Shown: positions 1 to 5,192, numbered from the stretch's first letter. The stretch: 7,247 bases of DNA from a bacterium (GCA_021817915.1 JAKAFV010000020.1:1-7247); one strand, 5' to 3'. Notes: generated from the sequence alone by a model not told the origin. Numbers and translations: made by a program.

Positions 1-549
1 CACGAGTTTGATTTTACTATAAAAACGTTTGACGAGCTAAAAAAACACGCTATCCCCGGTTCTGACACGGCATGGGAAAGATTTAACTACGCCTATATTA
101 AAGTACTATTTGATAAGACTGGGAAAATCCAAAAAATTGTTGATAGGAAATCAGTGGTTTCAAAAAAAGAAGCAGATAAAATAATAAGGGGTGGTTTGGA
201 TGATTTTATAAATCAAATATACCGTTCTGCAAAATGCCGAAGGGATGGAAATATTGTTGCCTCTTGCCTTGAAATGGCGGAGGCAATCCCGCCCTTTTTA
301 AGTTGTATTTTTGCCCTTGAGGGGAGAGTTAAACCTTATTATAAATATTTGGAATTAGATTTGAAAAATCATCCATTAAAAAAGTTGCCGTGGAGCGGGG
401 CGGAATTAACTAAAAAATTAGTGAAAATACTAAAGGAAAACGATGAGAAAACATTGCTGGAACTTTTTAAAAAGACCCAGTCGATATTTAGAAAAGTAGG
501 TTATGGCCCGGTTTATGACAGTTGGAAGGGAAAATATAAAGTGGGATAG
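1..549 (+). CDS. Nucleotidyltransferase-like protein, C-terminal part (5' end outside window)
   Basis: The frame is open from base 1 to the TAG at 547-549, giving 182 residues of the C-terminal part of a longer protein. A GTG at 154 could be read as a start, but the 51 codons before it are open and read like the same protein (for example WERFNYAYIKVLFDKTGKI at about residues 25-43), so 154 is internal. From memory, the series 'R-x-N-x-A-x-x-K-V-L-x-D-K-x-G', then 'YRS-K-x-R-R-D', 'AEAIPPFL', 'GRVKPYYKYLELDLK' and the ending 'GYG-x-V-Y-D-S-W' resembles the helical C-terminal half of bacterial nucleotidyltransferase-domain proteins of unknown substrate. The catalytic GS...D-x-D region would lie upstream and cannot be checked. 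No membrane segment is visible. Reading frame is certain; family assignment is moderate. Confidence 0.6.
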   Translation, partial: HEFDFTIKTFDELKKHAIPGSDTAWERFNYAYIKVLFDKTGKIQKIVDRKSVVSKKEADKIIRGGLDDFINQIYRSAKCRRDGNIVASCLEMAEAIPPFLSCIFALEGRVKPYYKYLELDLKNHPLKKLPWSGAELTKKLVKILKENDEKTLLELFKKTQSIFRKVGYGPVYDSWKGKYKVG

Positions 550-626
550 CGTCAATTAGTGCTCGCGGATTTTATTGTTTTGGGATGCGTGGGGAGATAT
601 AAAAGATATAGTCTAATATTTAGAAT

Positions 627-648
627 GTGGCGGACTAGGCCACTTTTT
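627..648 (+). terminator. Weak intrinsic terminator after the nucleotidyltransferase-like gene
   Basis: GTGGC at 627-631 pairs with GCCAC at 639-643 around a 7-nt loop, followed directly by five T (644-648). The 5-bp stem is short, so this is a weak call. It sits about 80 nt after the stop codon and runs straight into the -35 box of the next promoter. Confidence 0.4.
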
Positions 649-650
649 AT

Positions 651-679
651 TTGACTAATTTTACCGAAGTGTTTATATT
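651..679 (+). promoter_or_regulatory. Sigma-70-type promoter for the 112-aa gene
   Basis: TTGACT at 651-656 (5/6 match to TTGACA), a 17-nt spacer, then TATATT at 674-679 (5/6 match to TATAAT). The predicted start is near A686, giving a leader of about 60 nt. Unlike most other promoters here it has no TG extension in front of the -10 box. Confidence 0.75.
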
Positions 680-726
680 CTATTTAGTAATTTGTATATG
701 GTTGTTAGCTTTCAAAATCAATGGCG

Positions 727-734
727 AAAGGAGG
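727..734 (+). promoter_or_regulatory. Strong Shine-Dalgarno site of the 112-aa gene
   Basis: AAAGGAGG is a near-perfect complement of the 16S rRNA 3' end and ends 11 nt before ATG 746. It fixes 746 as the start in preference to the in-frame ATG at 767. Strong sites like this are rare in this window; the only other is before 3654. Confidence 0.75.
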
Positions 735-745
735 ATTGAGGAACT

Positions 746-1084
746 ATGGTAGAAAACACACAAAAGATGCGTAGGGTGATTATTCTTCCTGATGATGAGA
801 AGCGGAAACAACAACTTCAAGCCAAGCTCGCGGAGTATCGGGAACGGAAAAAACGACGCGGGTCTTTATTCAGCGCGCACGCATTTTACAAGCTCGTGGT
901 TCTCGAACGGCTCCTGCGGGACGGCAAGGTGGTGGTCGGGAAAATGTTCAAAGAAATGGGAGAGTCTCACAAGGAGGATTTCGACGGTTTCGACTTTTGG
1001 GACGCCTGCGAGGTGATTGACGATTATTGCAAAACAGGCGGGCAAAATGTCAGCGGCGGTACTGGCCTTCCGATGGTCAAATAG
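746..1084 (+). CDS. Hypothetical 112-aa charged protein
   Basis: I do not recognise this protein. It starts at ATG 746 behind a strong Shine-Dalgarno site and stops at TAG 1082-1084. Residues 17-39 form a highly charged, probably helical stretch rich in K, R, E and Q. Residues 41-72 look like further helices (FYKLVVLERLL). An acidic, aromatic segment follows (about 77-94, including DFDGFDFWDACEVIDDYC), then a glycine-rich tail. There is no signal peptide or membrane segment, so a cytoplasmic protein is expected. It has its own promoter and terminator and is not part of an operon. It is clearly GC-richer than the genes after it: by hand count 31/60 for bases 841-900 and 34/60 for 901-960, against 18/60 for 1681-1740. 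It could be a lineage-specific gene or a recent arrival. Coding status rests on the full expression signals rather than on homology. Confidence 0.7.
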   Translation: MVENTQKMRRVIILPDDEKRKQQLQAKLAEYRERKKRRGSLFSAHAFYKLVVLERLLRDGKVVVGKMFKEMGESHKEDFDGFDFWDACEVIDDYCKTGGQNVSGGTGLPMVK

Positions 1085-1134
1085 GCAACGATGTAGTTTT
1101 GGCAATGAGGCGCGCAACATGGCTTACGAACAAG

Positions 1135-1169
1135 GCGGCGATGATACACCATTCATCGCCGCTGTTTTT
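1135..1169 (+). terminator. Strong intrinsic terminator
   Basis: GCGGCGATGA at 1135-1144 pairs perfectly with TCATCGCCGC at 1153-1162 (10 bp, 8-nt loop). TG and five T (1165-1169) follow. It lies 50 nt after the stop of the 112-aa gene and insulates it from the next promoter, which begins 11 nt later. Confidence 0.85.
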
Positions 1170-1179
1170 ATCTGCCTTT

Positions 1180-1208
1180 TTGATTTTTGGGCGAAAATAT
1201 GGTATAAT
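1180..1208 (+). promoter_or_regulatory. Extended -10 promoter for the leader RNA and the PIN/Mrr gene set
   Basis: TTGATT at 1180-1185, a 17-nt spacer, and a perfect TATAAT at 1203-1208 preceded by TGG (an extended -10). The predicted start is near A1215, which places it about 73 nt before the first ATG (1288). The promoter would drive the structured leader at 1215-1273 and, by read-through, the four genes to 3489. No other convincing promoter lies inside that gene set. Confidence 0.8.
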
Positions 1209-1214
1209 ATAGTA

Positions 1215-1273
1215 AATAAAGGGGTAGGATTCCCCGACTCGAAGTTTATCAAGCCGGGAAGCCGGCTTGTTTT
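1215..1273 (+). ncRNA. Candidate small RNA or attenuator leader upstream of the PIN gene
   Basis: The transcript predicted from the 1180-1208 promoter begins with a small hairpin (GGGG 1221-1224 with CCCC 1232-1235, 7-nt loop) and a 14-nt linker. It then has an 8-bp hairpin, CAAGCCGG 1250-1257 with CCGGCTTG 1262-1269, followed by TTTT at 1270-1273. The second hairpin resembles an intrinsic terminator with a short U-tract, only 14 nt before the PIN start. An alternative pairing, TTCCC 1230-1234 with GGGAA 1256-1260, extendable with a bulge and a mismatch, would break both hairpins, as in an attenuator. I do not recognise it as any riboswitch class. It could be a free RNA of about 60 nt, a regulatory leader, or simply a terminator for upstream read-through. 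Confidence 0.4.
1250..1273 (+). terminator. Terminator-like hairpin just before the PIN gene
   Basis: An 8-bp GC-rich stem (CAAGCCGG/CCGGCTTG) with a GAAG loop is followed by TTTT and then AT-rich sequence. The T-run is only four long, so partial termination is more likely than a complete stop. Its position between promoter and first gene is why attenuation is suggested. Confidence 0.5.
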
Positions 1274-1287
1274 ATTTATAAATAAAT

Positions 1288-1899
1288 ATGGAGATAAAAG
1301 AACAGGCCAATCAATCTAATGGCGATAAAGAAAAAAATAAACGCGACGCAACAGAAGTAGCTGAAATTTTAGGCGATAAAAACGTTTTAAAGTTTGTATT
1401 AGATACAAACGTAATACTCGCCTATTTGAGCAATAATAACCCCTTTCATTTCGAAGCAAGAACCGTGATAGAGGGTTTAAAAACAAAAAAAATTTGGTTT
1501 GTGATGTCCTACCTTGTATTAGGAGAATTTATAGCAAATAGAGATATTATTGATAAAAAACTTTCTGTTAAAAAAGCGTTAGATGTATTTTTAAAATTCG
1601 ATAAAGGATTAGATAAAAGATTAATAGGCGGGGCCCCATTAAATGTGAATAATATAATTGATGTTTATAAAAAACATACAAAACATAACAAATTAACAAA
1701 AGCTGGTTTTGCAGATTTTATTATTTTAGCAGAGGGATGCGAAATAGAGAATTCTCGAATTTTGACTTGCGATAAAGATATGTATAGCAGAGGAAAATCT
1801 ATTTTTCGGGACAGAATATATTATTTACCTAATCAAACCAAAAATATAAAAAGTGACTATCCTAGATTAATGAATGAAATACAGAATAATTTTAAATAA
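1288..1899 (+). CDS. PIN-domain ribonuclease-like protein
   Basis: This 203-aa protein has the signature of the PIN fold, metal-dependent ribonucleases typical of VapC-type toxins. The conserved acidic residues are visible: D39 in FVLDTNVILAYL, E80 in VLGEF, D143 in GFADFIILAEG, and D162/D164 in LTCDKDM. Family VapC proteins are usually about 130-150 aa. The extra length here is a charged N-terminal tail (residues 1-33, rich in K, E, N and D) and a C-terminal extension after about residue 170. No VapB-like antitoxin gene lies before or after it, so a role as a classic toxin is unproven. The start at ATG 1288 has no Shine-Dalgarno site; the sequence in front is A/T-rich. It is the first gene of a cassette whose next start (1931) lies 31 nt after this stop. 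RNA cleavage is inferred from the fold; the target is unknown. Confidence 0.85.
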   Translation: MEIKEQANQSNGDKEKNKRDATEVAEILGDKNVLKFVLDTNVILAYLSNNNPFHFEARTVIEGLKTKKIWFVMSYLVLGEFIANRDIIDKKLSVKKALDVFLKFDKGLDKRLIGGAPLNVNNIIDVYKKHTKHNKLTKAGFADFIILAEGCEIENSRILTCDKDMYSRGKSIFRDRIYYLPNQTKNIKSDYPRLMNEIQNNFK

Positions 1900-1930
1900 T
1901 TTAGTATTAAATTATTTAATAAATAAATTT

Positions 1931-2761
1931 ATGGCGAGACGGAGATATTATAGGAAAAAAGATGACAATTTGGAGCGAGGGCTGACGGGCCTTGTTGTTT
2001 TGGGTATTTTATCTTTGCTCTGGGTTTTTTATAAAAACCCACAAAAGTCAATTGCTATATTATTGGGAGCCGTCATTGTGGTTTTTGTGGCTTTATTTTT
2101 GATAAGGCAGTGGCGCAAAAAACATTTTAATAAATTATTAGATAAATTAAGGGATTCTGGGCAAGAAGAGTATTTGAAAAATTTTATAAATAGTTTTGGC
2201 CTGGAGGGTAGAAAAGGAGATGGGTATTCTTTTAGAAACCATAAATTTGATTGGGATAGAATAAATGATTTAAAAAAGATATTAAAAGAAAAAGGAATAA
2301 CTTCAAATAAAAAAGACGTTTTTGCCCTTTTGCGGTTTTATATTCAGGAAAAAGAAGAAGGCTTTACTCGGGAATTTATCCGCAAGGAAAATTTATCCTT
2401 TTCGGATTTAACTGGTACTGATTTCGAAAAATTATTATATCGTCTTTTTATTGCAATGGGGTACAAGGTTGAACATATTGGGCATTCTGGTGACCAGGGC
2501 GGGGATTTAATTGCGGTTAAAAACGGAGAAAAAATTTTAATACAGGCAAAATGTTATCGGGATTGGTCTACCGGCAATGCCGCCGTTCAACAAGTAGTAG
2601 GGGCGATGAATCATTATAATTGCAACAAGACAATGGTTATTACGACATCCTATTTTACGCCCGAAGCGATAACATTAGCGAAAGATAATAAAACGGAGCT
2701 TATTTCCAAAGAGCGATTGAGGGAACTGCTTTTAAAATATTTAGACCAGAGTTGGGGTTAA
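1931..2761 (+). CDS. Membrane-anchored Mrr-type restriction endonuclease
   Basis: This 276-aa protein has two predicted membrane helices near the N-terminus (about 18-36 and 40-58), a helical linker (about 60-155), and a C-terminal Mrr catalytic domain of the PD-(D/E)xK nuclease fold (about 158-270). Visible motifs are LTGTDFEKLL (160-169, E166), HSGDQGGDLI (185-194, likely metal ligand D192) and the QAK triad member (Q205, K207), followed by AVQQVVGAMNH and the strand MVITTS. Mrr family enzymes cut DNA and often act on modified DNA. The short loop between the two helices suggests that both the tail and the nuclease face the cytoplasm. An upstream ATG at 1874 would add 19 residues and overlap the PIN gene by 26 nt. 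I prefer 1931 because MARRRYYRKK is a good positively charged lead-in to the first helix. Neither start has a Shine-Dalgarno site. Restriction of foreign DNA is plausible but not shown. Confidence 0.85.
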   Translation: MARRRYYRKKDDNLERGLTGLVVLGILSLLWVFYKNPQKSIAILLGAVIVVFVALFLIRQWRKKHFNKLLDKLRDSGQEEYLKNFINSFGLEGRKGDGYSFRNHKFDWDRINDLKKILKEKGITSNKKDVFALLRFYIQEKEEGFTREFIRKENLSFSDLTGTDFEKLLYRLFIAMGYKVEHIGHSGDQGGDLIAVKNGEKILIQAKCYRDWSTGNAAVQQVVGAMNHYNCNKTMVITTSYFTPEAITLAKDNKTELISKERLRELLLKYLDQSWG

Positions 2762-2768
2762 ATCGAAA

Positions 2769-3182
2769 ATGGGAAAAAATTTTAATACTGAAAAAATTTT
2801 TAAAACCGTGAAGGTTGTCCACGTGTGGATGTCTGAGGAATCGCCAAACGAAAAAATTTTGAATTATCTCGCTAGAACAACGTATGTGATTTTTTCGATA
2901 TTAATAGCGACAGAAATAAAACCTCTATATATAGAAATAGTAAGTCTTTACACGAGTGGGCAAATAATATACGCTTCTCTTGTTATAACATTAGCATTTA
3001 TCGTCCTTGGAGCAGCCTTTTATTTTCTTAGATATACATACGAGCAACTCAGGGGAAAAGATATTAAATTTTCCGCACGATATAAGTTTGTTACGAGCCT
3101 TTTGGCTGTATTGTTTTTTCCGCTGTTAAAAAAAATCTTGGTTGTGATAGGGAAACGCTTTAAAAATAATCATGGACAATAA
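2769..3182 (+). CDS. Hypothetical three-helix membrane protein
   Basis: I do not recognise this 137-aa protein. It begins 7 nt after the stop of the Mrr-type gene and ends 11 nt inside the next gene, so the three are probably co-transcribed. A polar N-terminal region (1-34) precedes three predicted membrane segments at about 37-58, 66-88 and 107-127. Positively charged loops (about 93-106) and a K/R-rich end (KRFKNNHGQ) follow. By the positive-inside rule the loop between helices 2 and 3 and the C-terminus cannot both be cytoplasmic if all three segments cross fully, so the third segment may be re-entrant or the topology mixed. No catalytic motif is visible. GGGG at 2754-2757 is the only hint of a Shine-Dalgarno site. 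A scaffold or partner for the membrane nuclease is possible on context alone. Confidence 0.7.
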   Translation: MGKNFNTEKIFKTVKVVHVWMSEESPNEKILNYLARTTYVIFSILIATEIKPLYIEIVSLYTSGQIIYASLVITLAFIVLGAAFYFLRYTYEQLRGKDIKFSARYKFVTSLLAVLFFPLLKKILVVIGKRFKNNHGQ

Positions 3183-3489
3183 ATTTATAAAAAATATACT
3201 GCCTTCTCTTGGCGCGACAGCGTTGGTTATTTTTGTAGCAGTGTCAGCAATCATTTACATAATAAATTTTGCAGAAAAACAACAAACTGCAATAGAGCCT
3301 CAAAATATAACACCACCCAATATTCAAGGAGTTATACCAAGACCAGAGACGCAGACAATTATTATCGATTTAATTAAACCAGAAGAAAATTATTCTATTG
3401 ACGGCGACCCATATTCTGTAGAAAATTATAAAAAGAAAAGTCGGAAATTAGCATTAAAATCCGCCATTTTTTCCTTGGGTTATTCATGA
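3172..3489 (+). CDS. Hypothetical single-helix membrane protein
   Basis: This 105-aa protein starts 11 nt before the upstream gene ends, which suggests translational coupling; there is no Shine-Dalgarno site. A short K-containing tail (1-10) precedes one strong hydrophobic segment at about 12-33 (ALVIFVAVSAIIYIINF). A proline-rich, mostly polar region of about 70 residues follows (PPNIQGVIPRPETQ, then DGDPYSVENYKKKSRK). It most resembles a membrane anchor with a small extracytoplasmic tail. I recognise no family. It stops at TGA 3487-3489, the only TGA stop in the window. It is the last gene of the PIN/Mrr set, with no convincing terminator after it. Confidence 0.65.
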   Translation: MDNKFIKNILPSLGATALVIFVAVSAIIYIINFAEKQQTAIEPQNITPPNIQGVIPRPETQTIIIDLIKPEENYSIDGDPYSVENYKKKSRKLALKSAIFSLGYS

Positions 3490-3560
3490 TGTAAATTATA
3501 ATAATCGATCACACTAGAATCAAGCGCCGTTTTGCTTTCCGGGTTTGTGGAAGCTAAATC

Positions 3561-3589
3561 TTGACAAATTAACTAAAAAATGATATACT
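3561..3589 (+). promoter_or_regulatory. Strong extended -10 promoter for the 135-aa gene
   Basis: A perfect TTGACA at 3561-3566, a 17-nt spacer, and TATACT at 3584-3589 (5/6) preceded by TGA at 3581-3583. The predicted start is near A3596, giving a 58-nt leader. This is one of the best -35 boxes in the window, so high basal expression is expected. Confidence 0.85.
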
Positions 3590-3638
3590 GTAACTAGCAA
3601 TTTGGTATAAAGACTATTCGCAAAAAAATAAAACATAT

Positions 3639-3645
3639 AAGGGGG
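3639..3645 (+). promoter_or_regulatory. Shine-Dalgarno site of the 135-aa gene
   Basis: AAGGGGG ends 8 nt before ATG 3654 and fixes that start. It is G-rich rather than canonical AAGGAGG. Together with the site before 746, it is one of only two clear Shine-Dalgarno sites in the window. Confidence 0.65.
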
Positions 3646-3653
3646 AATAAGAC

Positions 3654-4061
3654 ATGAAGAATCTGTGGAATTGGATTGTGGCGCGGCGGAATGTTCGGCA
3701 GTTTAAGGCGATCGTGCGCAAGCTTAAAAGCTTTCGTGAAAGGCTTGAGGCGATCAAAGCGGAAGCGGAGGGAAATAAAGATTTCGGAGCCGGACTTGTT
3801 TCCTTGGCCGAAATTACGGCGGAAATATCACAGAAGAATAAGAAGCTTGGCGCAAAAATTGGCATGATTGCGGCGTCTCTCGCGGGGGATGCCGGCGCTC
3901 ATAAGCGTGCGAGCGATGCCTTGTTGCGACTCAGGCGTGATCTTGAGTCCGATGGAGTGCGCGCAGGAGAAGGAATGGGAGCGATTTTTTCTATCTGGGC
4001 AAACTTCTACTCTGTAGTCGGAGACATAGTGAGAGTGGAGGAAATTGCGAAGTCTTTTTAG
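3654..4061 (+). CDS. Hypothetical 135-aa helical protein
   Basis: I do not recognise this protein. It begins at ATG 3654 behind a G-rich Shine-Dalgarno site and ends at TAG 4059-4061. The N-terminus (MKNLWNWIVARRNVRQFKAI) looks like an amphipathic, positively charged helix that could touch the membrane. Residues about 14-40 are coiled-coil-like and rich in K, R and E. A mainly alpha-helical, alanine-rich middle follows (about 44-100). A mixed hydrophobic helix at about 107-124 (GMGAIFSIWANFYSVVGDIV) is not long or clean enough to call a membrane segment. The gene is a stand-alone unit with its own promoter and terminator. It is GC-richer than the cassette before it (hand count 34/60 for bases 3901-3960). 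Coding status rests on the complete set of expression signals. Confidence 0.7.
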   Translation: MKNLWNWIVARRNVRQFKAIVRKLKSFRERLEAIKAEAEGNKDFGAGLVSLAEITAEISQKNKKLGAKIGMIAASLAGDAGAHKRASDALLRLRRDLESDGVRAGEGMGAIFSIWANFYSVVGDIVRVEEIAKSF

Positions 4062-4085
4062 GGCATTACCTATCGTAGGGAAGGG

Positions 4086-4119
4086 AAACCCGTCAAGTCA
4101 GGAATGATTGGCGGGTTTT
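4086..4119 (+). terminator. Intrinsic terminator after the 135-aa gene
   Basis: AAACCCGTCAA (4086-4096) pairs with TTGGCGGGTTT (4108-4118) over 11 bp with one G-U pair. TCA/TGA can pair further inside, past a bulged G, closing on a GGAA loop of the GNRA type. The T-run is short because TTT belongs to the stem, with one more T at 4119. It ends 11 nt before the ddl -35 box. Confidence 0.8.
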
Positions 4120-4129
4120 AAAATTGGCT

Positions 4130-4158
4130 TTGATTTTAACATTTTCTAATGGTATATT
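4130..4158 (+). promoter_or_regulatory. Extended -10 promoter giving a predicted leaderless ddl mRNA
   Basis: TTGATT at 4130-4135, a 17-nt spacer, and TATATT at 4153-4158 preceded by TGG. Only 7 nt separate the -10 box from ATG 4166, so transcription should begin at or within a base of the start codon. There is no room for a Shine-Dalgarno site. Confidence 0.75.
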
Positions 4159-4165
4159 CTTAGCA

Positions 4166-5152
4166 ATGAGCAAGCGTAATCCGGGCAAAAAATTGAGGGT
4201 TGGGGTTATTTTCGGCGGAAAATCGGCCGAGCACGAAGTTTCTATTGTTTCGGCCCGAAATATCATTAAGGCGCTGGACAGGAAGAAATATAAAGTAATT
4301 CCAATACATATAAAAAGAACAGAGAGGTGGTTATTAGATAGGAAAACTCTTAATAAAGTTGATTTTATTTTTCCGGTTATTCATGGGACATATGGCGAAG
4401 ACGGGACTCTTCAGGGGTTATTAAAATTTTCCGGCTTGCCATTTGTCGGCGCCGGAGTGCTTGGCTCGGCAATAGGAATGGACAAAGACATTTCCAAAAA
4501 GCTTTTAAAAGAGGCTGGCATTCCCGTGGCGAAATTTATTACGGTTTATCCCAATGAGAAAATTTCATATAAACAGTCCCTAAAAAAACTTGGCTTAACT
4601 ATGTTTATTAAGCCCGCGAACGCGGGTTCTTCTGTGGGCATAAGCAGGGTTAAAAATGAAAAAGAATTTAAAAAAGGCGCGGCCGAGGCGCTAAAATACG
4701 ATTCAAAAATCATTATTGAAGAGGCGATTATCGGAAGAGAAATAGAATGCGCTGTTTTGGGAAATGATGCGCCGATAGTTTCAGCTCCGGGAGAAATTAT
4801 TTTAAAACAAGATTTTTATTCATATAAAGCGAAATATATAGACGAGGATTGCGCTGAGCTGGGGATTCCGGCAAAAGTTTCAAAAGAGATATTAAAAAGA
4901 ATTAAACAAACGGCCGTTAAGACATTTAGAACTCTTAATTGTGAAGGAATGGCGAGAGTGGATTTTTTCCTGAAAAAGAACGGCGATTTATTGGTAAATG
5001 AAATAAACACAATTCCCGGATTTACTTCTATAAGTATGTATCCAAAATTGTGGGAGGCAAGCGGGCTTCCATTGCCGAAACTTTTGGATAAATTAATTGG
5101 CTTGGCTTTGGAGCGGTTTAAAAAAGAGCAGAAATTGAAAAATACGATTTAA
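4166..5152 (+). CDS. ddl: D-alanine--D-alanine ligase
   Basis: This 328-aa cytoplasmic ATP-grasp enzyme joins two D-alanines to make the dipeptide end of the peptidoglycan stem. Family motifs appear in order: VGVIFGGKSAEHEVSIVSA (12-30, E24 for the first D-Ala), VIHGTYGEDGTLQG (71-84), MFIKPANAGSSVGIS (146-160, ATP-binding lysine K149 and glycine-rich loop with S156), YSYKAKY (218-224), ARVDFF (263-268, Mg ligand D266) and NEINTIPGFTS (278-288, E279 and N281). Tyrosine in YSYKAKY, in place of the phenylalanine of D-Ala-D-lactate ligases, favours D-Ala-D-Ala. Length fits the family. A TTG at 4124 extends the frame by 14 codons, but those overlap the promoter, so 4166 is chosen. It is the first gene of the housekeeping block, separated from the fic gene by a 79-nt gap containing palindromes. 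Confidence 0.95.
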   Translation: MSKRNPGKKLRVGVIFGGKSAEHEVSIVSARNIIKALDRKKYKVIPIHIKRTERWLLDRKTLNKVDFIFPVIHGTYGEDGTLQGLLKFSGLPFVGAGVLGSAIGMDKDISKKLLKEAGIPVAKFITVYPNEKISYKQSLKKLGLTMFIKPANAGSSVGISRVKNEKEFKKGAAEALKYDSKIIIEEAIIGREIECAVLGNDAPIVSAPGEIILKQDFYSYKAKYIDEDCAELGIPAKVSKEILKRIKQTAVKTFRTLNCEGMARVDFFLKKNGDLLVNEINTIPGFTSISMYPKLWEASGLPLPKLLDKLIGLALERFKKEQKLKNTI

Positions 5153-5158
5153 AATCGT
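5144..5158. repeat. 15-nt palindrome over the ddl stop codon
   Basis: ACGATTT (5144-5150), a central A, and AAATCGT (5152-5158) form a perfect palindrome overlapping the TAA stop. Its right arm is shared with the left arm of the next, larger inverted repeat. It could be a protein-binding site or chance in AT-rich sequence. Confidence 0.5.
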
Positions 5159-5192
5159 GAAAAATGCCAAAAAATCGGTAATTTTCACGATT
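5153..5192. repeat. 11-bp inverted repeat between ddl and fic
   Basis: AATCGTGAAAA (5153-5163) is perfectly inverted as TTTTCACGATT (5182-5192). TGCC/GGTA can pair further inside, with one G-U pair, after an A/A mismatch. The right arm ends 3 nt before the fic -35 box. It could end ddl transcription as a hairpin, though no T-run follows, or serve as an operator for fic. Both readings are inference. Confidence 0.6.

Noticed and set aside
154..549. GTG at 154 as the start of a complete 131-aa gene
   Set aside because: The frame is open back to base 1, and the upstream residues read as the same protein family, so the gene is a 5'-truncated fragment.
866..1120. Minus-strand and other-frame open stretches (also at 3614-3865, 4816-5010, 5562-5756, 6027-6293, 6140-6598 and 6531-6905)
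   Set aside because: They lie opposite well-supported genes, show no family motifs and have no matching promoter or Shine-Dalgarno site; they are shadows of + strand coding.
1221..1273. Known riboswitch (preQ1, fluoride, guanidine) upstream of the PIN gene
   Set aside because: The A-rich pseudoknot tail of preQ1, the fluoride core and the ACGR loops of guanidine-II are all missing.
1874..1930. Earlier ATG for the Mrr-type nuclease
   Set aside because: It would overlap the PIN gene by 26 nt and add an unconvincing hydrophobic tail before the charged lead-in at 1931; no Shine-Dalgarno site supports it.
3487..3489. TGA read as glycine (the alternative code of some Patescibacteria)
   Set aside because: No gene has an in-frame TGA, and reading through this one adds only three codons before TAA, so the standard code is simpler.
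3475..3502. TTGGGT and TATAAT as another promoter just before the end of the PIN/Mrr set
   Set aside because: The -35 box matches only 3/6 and no gene or clear RNA follows before the much better promoter at 3561.
3528..3554. GCTTTCC/GGAAGC hairpin as a terminator for the four-gene set
   Set aside because: The stem needs a bulged base and no T-run follows.
4124..4165. TTG at 4124 as the ddl start
   Set aside because: The added codons lie across the -35 and -10 boxes of the ddl promoter, and the family begins near the later ATG.
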